Below are positions 1-6,321 of a DNA stretch of 10,848 nt, piece by piece (the stretch's first letter is position 1; every line of letters starts with the position of its first letter). The notes under the pieces were generated by a model. It saw only the letters and a program-made list of their open reading frames with translations. It was not told the origin of the DNA and did no database searches. Location of the stretch: positions 1 to 10,848 of the forward strand of contig CAMYJV010000082.1 of NCBI GenBank assembly GCA_947258805.1. Reading direction: 5' to 3'. The DNA is from an uncultured Gammaproteobacteria bacterium. GTDB taxonomy: Bacteria > Pseudomonadota > Gammaproteobacteria > GCA-2729495. Position numbers and translations under genes: made by a program.

Positions 1-91
1 TTCCCTTCGACGCAGACAACTTTCATGGCTCAACCAGCGTTGCGAAACCGTAATCTTACCTAGCTAATGGGATACGGGTATCAGACATCGT

Positions 92-496
92 CTAATTGTG
101 CTCGCGAGGATGGGCGATGAGCGCGGCGACGAAGATCAGCCACGACACACCCTCGTCCCGTAATTCAGACAGCTGCAGTTCAGTAACCCCGTCCACAGCC
201 ATGCCGAACAGGCGCACCGCCACCACGCAGGCGTCGAACAGCACGATCACCCACAGGCTGGTGACCAGGTGCCGGGGCTGCGCCAGCCCGAATGCCGCGG
301 TGATGGCCAGGCCCGAAAACAGCGCGCCCGGCCCGGCCCGCAGGAAGTTGATGGACTCGGGCACTCCCGACGCGCTGATGCCGAACCGGGCGATGTGCTC
401 CAGCGGTTCGATCACGTACAGGTACGCCAGGAACGTGAAGATCAGCAGCGCGTAGAGCGTGACCAGGCGTGCAAACCAGAGGCGAGCGGTGGTCAT
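92..496 (-). CDS. Small integral membrane protein, DUF4345-like
   Basis: A 134-residue protein that appears to be almost entirely membrane-embedded. Hydrophobic segments lie at about residues 9-28, 50-68, 74-95 and 113-126, so four helices are likely. The mid-protein pattern of Asn-Phe-Leu-Arg, then Gly-Pro-Gly, and later an Arg-x-x-Gly-x-x-x-Asp-Gly stretch resembles DUF4345 family proteins, small four-helix membrane proteins of unknown function; this assignment is from memory of the family pattern. The reading frame stays open far upstream, but the ATG at 496 is chosen because a GGGGAG ribosome binding site lies about nine bases before it and the hydrophobic protein begins there. It is divergent from the gene at 591 and may share a control region with it. 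No enzymatic motif is visible. Confidence 0.72.
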   Translation of the reverse strand: MTTARLWFARLVTLYALLIFTFLAYLYVIEPLEHIARFGISASGVPESINFLRAGPGALFSGLAITAAFGLAQPRHLVTSLWVIVLFDACVVAVRLFGMAVDGVTELQLSELRDEGVSWLIFVAALIAHPREHN

Positions 497-511
497 GAGT
501 TCGGTCTCCCC

Positions 512-530
512 GGCGCCAGTGCCAGGCGCC
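512..530. promoter_or_regulatory. Inverted repeat GGCGCC-N7-GGCGCC between divergent genes
   Basis: Two copies of the self-complementary hexamer GGCGCC are separated by seven bases. They lie 16-34 bases upstream of the minus-strand start at 496 and 61 bases upstream of the plus-strand start at 591. In the minus-strand transcript they would form a GC-rich hairpin just ahead of the ribosome binding site; as DNA they could be an operator. In GC-rich DNA such a repeat can also arise by chance, so this is only a candidate. Confidence 0.3.
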
Positions 531-556
531 CTTTCTAGCACGTTCCCGGGACGCGG

Positions 557-562
557 TAGAAT
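557..562 (+). promoter_or_regulatory. Possible -10 box (TAGAAT) for the 591-1573 gene pair
   Basis: TAGAAT matches the sigma-70 -10 consensus at five of six positions and sits 28 bases before the ATG at 591. No good -35 hexamer lies 16-18 bases upstream, so the promoter would be weak or activator-dependent. Confidence 0.3.
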
Positions 563-590
563 CAGGATTATTGCTTCGCCGGCCTCGCCC

Positions 591-962
591 ATGGAAAAGC
601 GCCTGTATTTCATCATCGGGGATCTCGTCGCCAACGCATTCGTGGCCACCGCGGCGGTGGCGCTGACCGCGTGGCTGATTGGCGGATCCTGGGGAATGCT
701 GCCCGGCATGCTGGCAGGCATGCTGCTCGGGATGGCCATCGCGCTGCCCCTGACGCTGGCACTGCTGTTCCCGGTCCTGGGCGTGATGGAAGTGATGGCG
801 CCGTGCATGATCAGCGGCATGCTCGGCGGTATGTGGGGCGGCATGTGGCCACTGGCCGGCACCGGGATTTTGCAGTGGGGCATTGGCACGGGCGTTGCCG
901 TGGTCGTCATCATCTACGCGATCAATGCGGCGATGAGCGGCCCGCAGAAAGTCGGGGGCTGA
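591..962 (+). CDS. Methionine/glycine-striped small membrane protein, function unknown
   Basis: A 123-residue, highly hydrophobic protein with three or four predicted membrane helices (about residues 12-32, 34-63, 65-87 and 92-115). It has 12 methionines. Eight of these form two runs with exact four-residue spacing: M36, M40, M44, M48 and M69, M73, M77, M81, M85 (the latter has five). Almost every one is preceded by glycine (the motif Gly-Met-x-x, with Cys72 replacing one Gly). Such spacing puts all Met side chains on one face of a helix, with the small residues beside them. The ATG at 591 is the first start that gives a hydrophobic protein, although its ribosome binding site is weak. Its stop lies two bases before the methyltransferase start, so the two are very probably co-transcribed. 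I do not recognise a named family; a soft-metal or helix-packing role is only a hypothesis. Confidence 0.72.
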   Translation: MEKRLYFIIGDLVANAFVATAAVALTAWLIGGSWGMLPGMLAGMLLGMAIALPLTLALLFPVLGVMEVMAPCMISGMLGGMWGGMWPLAGTGILQWGIGTGVAVVVIIYAINAAMSGPQKVGG

Positions 963-964
963 CC

Positions 965-1573
965 ATGGATACTGCGACACAGGAAAAATGGGACCGCGCG
1001 TCCCGCACCTTCGACCTGATGTCCGCCTACGGGCCGGAGTGGCGGTGGCGGCCTGCCAAACTGCGGCTGTTCGAGCGCATGAAACCAGACGCGAAGATCC
1101 TGTTCATGGCGCTGGGCACCGGGCTCGACATCTCGTGCTTCCCGCCGGGCCGTGACATCACCGCCATTGATATCAGCCCGAAGATGGTCGAACGTGCCAA
1201 AGAGCGAGTCGCCGCCTACGACGGCAACATGACCGCGCAGGTCATGGACGTGCACGCGATGGACTTCCCCGACGACAGCTTCGACCAGGTGTTCACGTCA
1301 TGCACTTTCTGTTCGGTGCCGAACCCGGTGGCAGGACTACTTGCACTGCGCCAGGTCCTGCAACCCGGCGGTGAACTGCACATGTTCGAGCACACGGGCA
1401 GCCGGCTGTTCCCTTTCAGCGCGATGATGAAGCTGATGAGCCCGCTGGCCAGCAAGTTCGGCCCGGAACTCGATCGGGACACGGTGGCCAACGTCCGCGC
1501 CGCGGGCTTTCACCTCGTCGAAGTTAATAACATCTTCCTCGACACCGTGAAGACGATTCACGCGGTCAAGTAA
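965..1573 (+). CDS. Class I SAM-dependent methyltransferase, METTL7/UbiE-like
   Basis: A 202-residue protein with a complete class I methyltransferase fold. Motif I is ILFMALGTGLD at residues 45-55, where the usual Gly-x-Gly-x-Gly is reduced to a Gly-Thr-Gly core after an Ala-Leu. AIDIS at 67-71 is the motif II strand with the acidic residue that would bind the SAM ribose. FPDDSFDQVFTS at 101-112 is the usual motif IV region, and LQPGGELHMFEH at 132-143 is the post-motif strand. The late segment with SPLASKFGPELDRDT at 159-173 followed by AAGF resembles METTL7-like and phospholipid-type methyltransferases. The substrate cannot be read from sequence; a lipid or small lipophilic molecule is plausible. 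It starts two bases after the membrane protein stop with a GGGGG stretch as ribosome binding site. It ends six bases from the convergent molybdenum hydroxylase gene, leaving no room for a conventional terminator. Confidence 0.88.
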   Translation: MDTATQEKWDRASRTFDLMSAYGPEWRWRPAKLRLFERMKPDAKILFMALGTGLDISCFPPGRDITAIDISPKMVERAKERVAAYDGNMTAQVMDVHAMDFPDDSFDQVFTSCTFCSVPNPVAGLLALRQVLQPGGELHMFEHTGSRLFPFSAMMKLMSPLASKFGPELDRDTVANVRAAGFHLVEVNNIFLDTVKTIHAVK

Positions 1574-1579
1574 CTGCTA

Positions 1580-3835
1580 TCAGGCGAGCTTGCGGATCGG
1601 CAAGTCACGCACGCGCACACCCACCGCCTGGTAGATCGCATTCGCAATCGCGGGCGCGACCACGATCAGCGGCGGTTCACCGAGTCCGGTGGGAAACTCG
1701 TCGCTGGCCACAAACTCAATGTCCACGGCGGGCACGTCGGCCATCCGCAACGGCGTGTAAGTGTTCAGGTTGCGGTCGCTCACCTGACCATCGGCGATGG
1801 CGGTGCCCTCGTGCAAGGCGAGACTCAGGCCCCACAGTGCGGCGCCCTGCGCCTGCGCGAGCGCCCCGCCGGGATGTACGACGGTGCCGCAGTCGATCAC
1901 CATCGCAAGCCTTTTTACGCTGACCTTGTCCGCGGCGGTGTCCGCAGCCACATGCGCCACACACGCGACCCAGGTAGGCATGGTCCGTTCCTGCCCGGCA
2001 CAAATCGCCACCCCGCGGCCCTCGCCGTCCGGCAGCGGCGCACCCCAGCCAGAGATCTCCCTCACCCGCTGCAATACCTTGGCCAGGCGTGCAGCCCCGC
2101 CTACGCTCTCCGGGGCCTTGCCCGCGTTCTTGCCCGCCGCATCGAGCATGGCCAGCCGAAACTCGATGGGATCCTGGCCGGCCGTCACGGCCAGTTCGTC
2201 CATGAAAGACTCTACGGCCCAGCCCGTCCAGCCGGGACCCACCGCTCGCAACCAGCCCGGCATGAAGGTGCGCTGTGCAACGTCGTTGTTGATGGCCCGC
2301 ACGCGGTGGTTCGCCAGCGTGTACCAGTGATCGGCACCGCTGATGGAGAAAGTGTCGATCTTGCCGCTGTCATTCAGGCCGTCGATCATGAAGCCCGGTG
2401 CATTGGCCAGCGTCGGCCAGCCGGCCGCGGCCGCGTGTTCGATGCCTGTGACCTTGCCGGCCTGGTCCATGGAAGCCTGCAGGCGCTGCACCGACGGTGA
2501 GCGGACGCAGTCGAAGCGGCTGTCGTCTTCACGGGTGAAGACCATCTTCACCGGCTTGCCCACCGCCTTGGCCGTGAGCGCCGCCGGCACCATGTAATCG
2601 CCCACCAGCCGCCGGCCAAAGCCACCGCCGAGGTAATGCTGGTGAATCACGATGTTGGCCTCCGGCACCTCCAGCGCCTTCGCCAGCACCGGCAGGATCA
2701 GCGACTGCCACTGGTTGCCTGCGTGCAGGTGCCAGGTGTCACCGTCGAACTCGGCCACCGCGTTGACGGGTTCCAGCGCGAAGTGCAGTGCGGTGCCGGT
2801 CGTATACGTCGCCTCATGGGTACGTGCTGCGCTGGCAGCCGCCGCGGCGACGTTGCCGTCGTCGACCAGCAGTGCGCCGGTGTCGGCGGTACTCGCAAGC
2901 CGCACGCCCTCGGCAATGATGTCCGCTTCGCTCACGCCGGCCGTGGGGCCGGGTGTCCAGTCCACCACCAGCGCATCGGCCGCACGCGATGCGCTGACGT
3001 GGTTGTCGGCCAGCGCCACCACCCAGCCCTGGCAGGTGTCGCTCGGGTCGTTCAGGATTTCGTGGCCGGCGTAGCCGAGTATCTTTTCGGCCGCCGCAGA
3101 ATCCACGGCATTGACGACGGCTCCATACCGCGTCGGTGGCAGCAGGGGCCGCGCATAGACCATGCCCGGGCGCTCCACGTCCAGGCCATATATCGCTTCC
3201 CCGACACTCTTCGCGGGAATATCCAGGGCCGGCACCGGCTTGCCCACCAGGTTGCGCTCGGCCGGCGTTTTGACAGGCAGTGCCTCAAGCTCTTCAGCCG
3301 TAAAGCTTCGGTCCAGGGAGCCGCGCTGCACCACGTCGGCAAAGCTGATGCGTTGATCCCCTGCGATCACGTGGCCATCGCGCGCCGTGCAGTCGTCCGG
3401 CGATACGCCCAGCAAGCCCGCGCCGGCTTCGATCAATGCAATGCGTCCGGCCGCGCCGGCCTGCGACAGCTGCTTGAAGGTGGTGAATACCGACCAGGAG
3501 CCGCCGGTGACCATGTAGCCCCACTTGGGATCACTGTCGACGTAATCGACGGCGACATCACTCCAGGCAGCACCGAGTTCGTCGGCCACCACGCGTGCCA
3601 GGGCCGTGCCCACGTGCTGCCCCATTTCCGCCTTCGCGATGTTGATCAGCACCGCACCGTCACTCGACAACTCGAACCAGACCGTCGGCGCGTAGCGTTT
3701 GGCCTGCAGTTCCTCGCGGGCGCAGCCGGCGGGCAAGATCGCGCCGAAACCCATCAGCACGCCGGTGCCGACGGAACCCACCAGGAAGCTGCGGCGGGTG
3801 AGCTCTGGCGGCGTGCTTTTCATGCGTGCAGCCAT
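1580..3835 (-). CDS. Molybdopterin-binding large subunit, isoquinoline 1-oxidoreductase beta-type (xanthine dehydrogenase family)
   Basis: A 751-residue catalytic subunit of a molybdenum hydroxylase that inserts a water-derived oxygen into a heterocycle or aldehyde. A twin-arginine signal (TRRSFLVG, residues 13-20) precedes a hydrophobic stretch ending near Cys38, predicting export to the periplasm as a folded, cofactor-loaded complex. An N-terminal domain with a Gly-Gln-His at 72-74 and TGGSWSV at 110-116 is followed by a hammerhead-like domain around 200-300. The molybdopterin-binding GGGFGRR is at 403-409, and the conserved GLGE near the C-terminus places the likely catalytic glutamate at residue 720. 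Length and domain order fit the Tat-exported IorB-like group. The ATG at 3835 is one base after the small-subunit stop and has GGAGAGG upstream, which favours it over the ATG at 3823. The physiological substrate is unknown. A lipoprotein site at Cys38 is doubtful because Pro is at -3. Confidence 0.93.
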   Translation of the reverse strand: MAARMKSTPPELTRRSFLVGSVGTGVLMGFGAILPAGCAREELQAKRYAPTVWFELSSDGAVLINIAKAEMGQHVGTALARVVADELGAAWSDVAVDYVDSDPKWGYMVTGGSWSVFTTFKQLSQAGAAGRIALIEAGAGLLGVSPDDCTARDGHVIAGDQRISFADVVQRGSLDRSFTAEELEALPVKTPAERNLVGKPVPALDIPAKSVGEAIYGLDVERPGMVYARPLLPPTRYGAVVNAVDSAAAEKILGYAGHEILNDPSDTCQGWVVALADNHVSASRAADALVVDWTPGPTAGVSEADIIAEGVRLASTADTGALLVDDGNVAAAAASAARTHEATYTTGTALHFALEPVNAVAEFDGDTWHLHAGNQWQSLILPVLAKALEVPEANIVIHQHYLGGGFGRRLVGDYMVPAALTAKAVGKPVKMVFTREDDSRFDCVRSPSVQRLQASMDQAGKVTGIEHAAAAGWPTLANAPGFMIDGLNDSGKIDTFSISGADHWYTLANHRVRAINNDVAQRTFMPGWLRAVGPGWTGWAVESFMDELAVTAGQDPIEFRLAMLDAAGKNAGKAPESVGGAARLAKVLQRVREISGWGAPLPDGEGRGVAICAGQERTMPTWVACVAHVAADTAADKVSVKRLAMVIDCGTVVHPGGALAQAQGAALWGLSLALHEGTAIADGQVSDRNLNTYTPLRMADVPAVDIEFVASDEFPTGLGEPPLIVVAPAIANAIYQAVGVRVRDLPIRKLA

Positions 3836-3836
3836 G

Positions 3837-4301
3837 TCACACCTCTCCGGCCATAGACCGCGCGGCGGTCTTGATGGCGGCCTTGATGCGGATGTAGGCC
3901 ATGCAGCGGCAGAGATTGCCGTTCATCGTGGCGACGATCTCCTGGTCCGTGGGTGTTGGGTTGCTGGCCAGCAGGCTCGCCGCCTGCATGATCTGTCCCG
4001 ACTGGCAGTAACCACACTGGGGCACCTGGGCTTCGACCCACGCCTGCTGCAGCGGGTGGGCGTTGTCTTTGTCCAGGCCTTCGATCGTCGTGATGCGGTT
4101 GCCAGCGGCCGCTTGCACCCGGACCACGCAGGAGCGCATGGCCCGGCCATCCAGGTGCACGGTGCACGCGCCGCAGCGGGCGATGCCACAGCCGTACTTC
4201 GTGCCCGTCAGCTTGAATTCATCGCGAATGACCCACAGCAGCGGTGTGTCTGCCGGTGCGTCGGTGGTGACTTCCTGACCGTTCAGGGTGAAGGTGATCA
4301 T
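3837..4301 (-). CDS. 2Fe-2S small subunit of molybdenum hydroxylase (isoquinoline 1-oxidoreductase alpha-type)
   Basis: A 154-residue electron-transfer subunit carrying two 2Fe-2S clusters. The plant-ferredoxin-type cluster ligands are Cys38, Cys43, Cys46 and Cys58 in the pattern CGIARCGAC then C. The second, all-helical domain has Cys96, Cys99, Cys131 and Cys133 in CGYC and CRC. All eight ligands are present and the length is normal for the family. It has no export signal of its own and would be carried across the membrane with the Tat-signal large subunit encoded one base downstream. The ATG at 4301 is chosen over a TTG at 4328 because GGAG lies eight bases upstream and homologous proteins begin with the same beta-strand. 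The family normally receives electrons from the Mo site and passes them to a cytochrome c or another acceptor, which is not encoded here. Confidence 0.94.
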   Translation of the reverse strand: MITFTLNGQEVTTDAPADTPLLWVIRDEFKLTGTKYGCGIARCGACTVHLDGRAMRSCVVRVQAAAGNRITTIEGLDKDNAHPLQQAWVEAQVPQCGYCQSGQIMQAASLLASNPTPTDQEIVATMNGNLCRCMAYIRIKAAIKTAARSMAGEV

Positions 4302-4349
4302 GGGCCCGGCTCCGTGAGGATTTGGCAACGGGCCCTATTTTCGTCGCTA

Positions 4350-4366
4350 TTGGTGGCAGACACCAA
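4350..4366. promoter_or_regulatory. Candidate operator upstream of the molybdenum hydroxylase operon
   Basis: TTGGTGGCAGACACCAA is an inverted repeat with six-base arms, TTGGTG and CACCAA, around a five-base centre; the flanking A and T extend the arms to seven. Its centre is 57 bases upstream of the small-subunit start codon, a typical place for a repressor site. Read on the minus strand it is TTGGTGTCTGCCACCAA, which closely matches the palindrome at 6322-6338. No T-run follows, so a terminator is unlikely. The bound regulator is unknown; TetR- or LysR-type proteins use sites of this form. Confidence 0.5.
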
Positions 4367-4379
4367 TGGCAGTTGCCAT
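4366..4379. promoter_or_regulatory. Second inverted repeat, ATGGCA-GT-TGCCAT
   Basis: A 14-base inverted repeat with six-base perfect arms abuts the 4350-4366 palindrome and lies between it and the DUF5329 stop codon. It may be a second operator half of a complex site, or a short hairpin at the end of the DUF5329 transcript. There is no T-run on either strand to make it a convincing terminator. Confidence 0.3.
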
Positions 4380-4381
4380 CT

Positions 4382-4726
4382 CTAATTCGCGGCCCTGAAC
4401 TCGGCCAGACGTTCCGATAGCCAGCGCTGGGTGGGCAAGGGCTCGGCATCCTCGCACTGCATGGTATACGGCTTGCCGCTCATGGAACTCTTGCTGGCGA
4501 TGCGGCCGATGAACTGGTCGGCACCTTTGACACGCGAGCCCGCGCGCTCGTATTTCATTCGCAGGTGGTCTGCCGCCTCGGCGGATGGATAGGCTTTGCC
4601 ATTGCGGATAAACGTGCAGTGGCTCTGCTCCACTGATGCAAGCAGGTACTCGATCTCTTTATCCGTAGCGGCTGCAGCCGCGGGTAAAGCCAGCATCAAG
4701 AGCAAGCAGCCGATGGCCAGCTTCAC
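4382..4726 (-). CDS. DUF5329 family exported protein (YfeK-like)
   Basis: A 114-residue protein with a clear Sec signal peptide (MKLAIGCLLLMLALPAAAAA, residues 1-20), so the mature part of about 94 residues is periplasmic. The mature sequence follows the DUF5329 pattern closely: EIEYLLASVEQSHCTFIRNG, a KAYPSAEAADHLRMKY stretch, a FIGRIASKSSMSGKPY stretch, then a Cys and a terminal Trp-Leu helix. Two cysteines (37 and 91) could form a disulfide. The family, which includes E. coli YfeK, has no established function. The start is GTG and overlaps the upstream TGA stop by four bases (GTGA), so translation is probably coupled to the phosphatase-fold gene before it; a GGGGA lies about ten bases upstream. 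Confidence 0.85.
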   Translation of the reverse strand: MKLAIGCLLLMLALPAAAAATDKEIEYLLASVEQSHCTFIRNGKAYPSAEAADHLRMKYERAGSRVKGADQFIGRIASKSSMSGKPYTMQCEDAEPLPTQRWLSERLAEFRAAN

Positions 4727-5634
4727 AGGTCCACGTCCCCGGGCAACGACACGTTATCTGCGGTCCGGACCTCGCGGATGACGGCGAATTCCGCCGCGAG
4801 GGGATTGTGATCGGAGGTCCGCACCGTCTGCGTGGCGGACCCCTGCACCGACAGGCCCCGCACAAAGAGGTGGTCGAGGGGCAGGCCGAAGACGAGCGTC
4901 CGTTGATCGTCGTCGAAATCAATGGGCTCGAGGTCCAGGTCGCGCGTTACCTCGCCGAGAATCTCGAGCCGCGCCGCGCGCCAGGTATTGAAGTCACCGG
5001 ACAGAATAATCGGGCCCGTGTGTGCCGCCAGTGCCGTGCGCAAATCTTCGAATTGCTGGCGAAACTCTGCCACGCCCACCGAGAAATTGACGGCATGAAT
5101 GTTCGCAACCACCAGCGTAGCGGCCGTGCCCGTGAGCCCGAATTCGGTAATCGACGTGGCCTTCGGCGTGCGCAACCATGGTTCCACGGCCTGCAGGTTG
5201 CACTGCGTGACCGGTGGCGTCGCGCTCAGGGTCATCACGCCGGTGGCGTTGTCGCGCGTGCGGTAGCCCGGTGCGAAAGCCCAGTGTGCCGTCGGCTCCA
5301 GCGCATCCAGCAAGTCGGGCCCCAGGCTCGCTTCCTGGATCAGGATCAGGTTCTTGTCGGCGCCCAGCCGCGCCAGGTCGTGTCGCCAGTTCATGTGCTG
5401 GCCCTTCTTCACGTTCCAGCTCAGGATGCCCAGGCTGCTGGAATCCAGCCCCGTCCCCGGTTCCGCAGCCGACCGCGCCATCCGGTCACGGCAGGCCACT
5501 GCATCGGTTTCCACACCGGTGGCATGGCTGGCCACGGGCGTCAGGCGGCTGGCAGGCGCCTGGCCGCGCCAGGTGCTGCAGCTCGTGGCGGCGATACTGG
5601 CCGCAGACACCAGCAGGATGGTGCGAAGGGTCAT
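4723..5634 (-). CDS. Endonuclease/exonuclease/phosphatase (EEP) family protein, predicted exported
   Basis: A 303-residue protein of the DNase I-like metal-dependent phosphodiesterase fold. The family landmarks appear in order: LSWNVKKG with Asn74, LIQEA with the metal-binding Glu101, ANIHAVN with His180 and Asn183, SGDFNTW with Asp214 and Asn216, LDHLFV with Asp254-His255, and TSDHNPL with the terminal Asp275-His276 pair. The active site therefore looks intact. The N-terminus is a signal sequence, and AATSC at 15-19 may be a lipobox, although Ala at -3 makes lipidation uncertain. The ATG at 5634 is preceded by AGGA eight bases away and begins the signal peptide; a longer in-frame extension to 5706 is poor coding sequence. 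Members cleave nucleic acids, phosphoinositides or sphingomyelin; the substrate here cannot be told. It is followed by the overlapping DUF5329 gene. Confidence 0.88.
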   Translation of the reverse strand: MTLRTILLVSAASIAATSCSTWRGQAPASRLTPVASHATGVETDAVACRDRMARSAAEPGTGLDSSSLGILSWNVKKGQHMNWRHDLARLGADKNLILIQEASLGPDLLDALEPTAHWAFAPGYRTRDNATGVMTLSATPPVTQCNLQAVEPWLRTPKATSITEFGLTGTAATLVVANIHAVNFSVGVAEFRQQFEDLRTALAAHTGPIILSGDFNTWRAARLEILGEVTRDLDLEPIDFDDDQRTLVFGLPLDHLFVRGLSVQGSATQTVRTSDHNPLAAEFAVIREVRTADNVSLPGDVDL

Positions 5635-5778
5635 ATAAATCGTCCTGGGGCCCAGCGCAAAGTCTGCGCGATTCGGCCGGCCGGTTCTGGTCTGCAGGCC
5701 ACACATTCAGTTCATGGCGGGTCAATGCCGCCCGGCAACGGCTGAACCCGGAACGGTGGCCGACAGTCGAGGCGAAGC

Positions 5779-5784
5779 ATTGTA
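5779..5784 (-). promoter_or_regulatory. Possible -10 box (TACAAT) for the EEP/DUF5329 pair
   Basis: On the minus strand the hexamer TACAAT matches the sigma-70 -10 consensus at five of six positions. It lies about 145 bases upstream of the ATG at 5634. The corresponding -35 region (GGTGCA at 17 bases) is poor, so confidence is limited. Confidence 0.3.
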
Positions 5785-5799
5785 CACCGCGGGTGGCGG

Positions 5800-5816
5800 C
5801 TTGCACCGGGCGCAAG
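5800..5816 (-). terminator. Weak hairpin after the SnoaL-like gene
   Basis: CTTGC and GCAAG arms enclose a seven-base loop, 15 bases beyond the stop codon at 5831. An alternative pairing, GCACC with GGTGC, overlaps it. No T-run follows, so if it ends transcription it is not a classical intrinsic terminator. Confidence 0.22.
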
Positions 5817-5830
5817 GTGCCTGAAATCAG

Positions 5831-6304
5831 TTACTTGCCATAGTCGGTCTCAAGGGACCCGGCATCATCGGTGGTTGCCGTGCGCCAACCGCCTGGCATC
5901 AGGCCGAGCTGCTGCATCATGCCCAGTGAGTCCTCGTTGCCCCAGCGCGCGCAGATCTTGCCGTCCCGGATCTGGTAGGTATCCGTGGCGGTAATCCGGT
6001 AGGGTTTGCCCGTCGCGGGCATGCCCATGAAAGGCCCGGTCATCGTGCCCTCGGTGATCGTGCGCGACACCACTCGGTCACCATCGCACAACGTGAATTC
6101 CGGCGTCAGTCGCCGATCCGGGAACGCGGTCTTCATCATGGGCAGATAGGCTCGGAACGCAGCCGGGCCCGTCGGCGCGCCCGGGTAACCGTCGTGGTTG
6201 CAGAAATCTTCGGTGAAGAATTCTTCCAGTCGATCAAGATCCTGTTGATTGAAGATCACGTCAATCACGGTATGGATGAGTTGCTTGTTGGTTTCTGCAG
6301 TCAT
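5831..6304 (-). CDS. SnoaL-like ester cyclase-family protein
   Basis: A 157-residue protein of the NTF2-like, SnoaL-type fold. It has the N-terminal helices with IDVIFNQQDLDRLEEFF at 14-30, the active-site-region Asn-His-Asp at 36-38, AFPD at 60-63, and a Gly-Thr-Met-x-Gly-x-Phe-Met-Gly-Met-Pro-Ala-Thr-Gly strand at 86-99. Then come DTYQIRDGKI at 108-117, Trp121 with Glu124-Asp125, and the family-typical LGMMQQLGLMP near 127-137. Many such proteins are annotated as ester cyclases or polyketide cyclase-like; few bacterial members of this short type have a proven reaction. It is cytoplasmic, with no signal peptide. The ATG at 6304 is favoured over a TTG at 6337. Its ribosome binding site lies inside a small hairpin, and a palindrome at 6322-6338 just upstream suggests repression. 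Substrate unknown. Confidence 0.86.
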   Translation of the reverse strand: MTAETNKQLIHTVIDVIFNQQDLDRLEEFFTEDFCNHDGYPGAPTGPAAFRAYLPMMKTAFPDRRLTPEFTLCDGDRVVSRTITEGTMTGPFMGMPATGKPYRITATDTYQIRDGKICARWGNEDSLGMMQQLGLMPGGWRTATTDDAGSLETDYGK

Positions 6305-6317
6305 GGAAGTTTCTTCC
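6305..6317 (-). promoter_or_regulatory. Hairpin covering the SnoaL-like gene's ribosome binding site
   Basis: In the transcript GGAAG-AAA-CUUCC forms a perfect five-base stem with a three-base loop ending immediately before the AUG at 6304. The GGAAG arm is the only Shine-Dalgarno-like sequence, so the stem would hide it. Whether this matters for translation is untested; the stem is short. Confidence 0.35.
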
Positions 6318-6321
6318 CGCT

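Noticed and set aside
75..91. Weak match to the shared palindrome (11 of 17 bases)
   Set aside because: A match of this quality is expected several times by chance in 10 kb, and the gene it might control is outside the window.
671..964. N-terminal extension of the methyltransferase frame back to 671
   Set aside because: It would overlap the membrane protein gene out of frame and is composed of Arg/His/Gly-rich shadow sequence; the ATG at 965 begins the conserved protein.
180..980. Long minus-strand frames running through 497-980
   Set aside because: They oppose the hydrophobic membrane protein at 591-962 and yield His/Arg/Gln-rich or low-complexity sequence; only the part from 496 downwards in one frame looks like a real protein.
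3700..3750. Lipoprotein signal at Cys38 of the Mo large subunit
   Set aside because: Pro at position -3 does not fit the lipobox; a normal Tat signal is the simpler reading.
2636..3856. Open frame of 406 codons on the plus strand, antisense to the Mo large subunit
   Set aside because: It lies wholly opposite a well-supported gene, has His/Arg/Gly-rich composition typical of an antisense frame in GC-rich DNA, and shows no domain or ribosome binding site.
4807..5745. Open frame of 312 codons on the plus strand, antisense to the EEP-fold gene
   Set aside because: The EEP motifs on the minus strand are complete and ordered; the opposite frame is Arg/Gln/His-rich with no recognisable feature.
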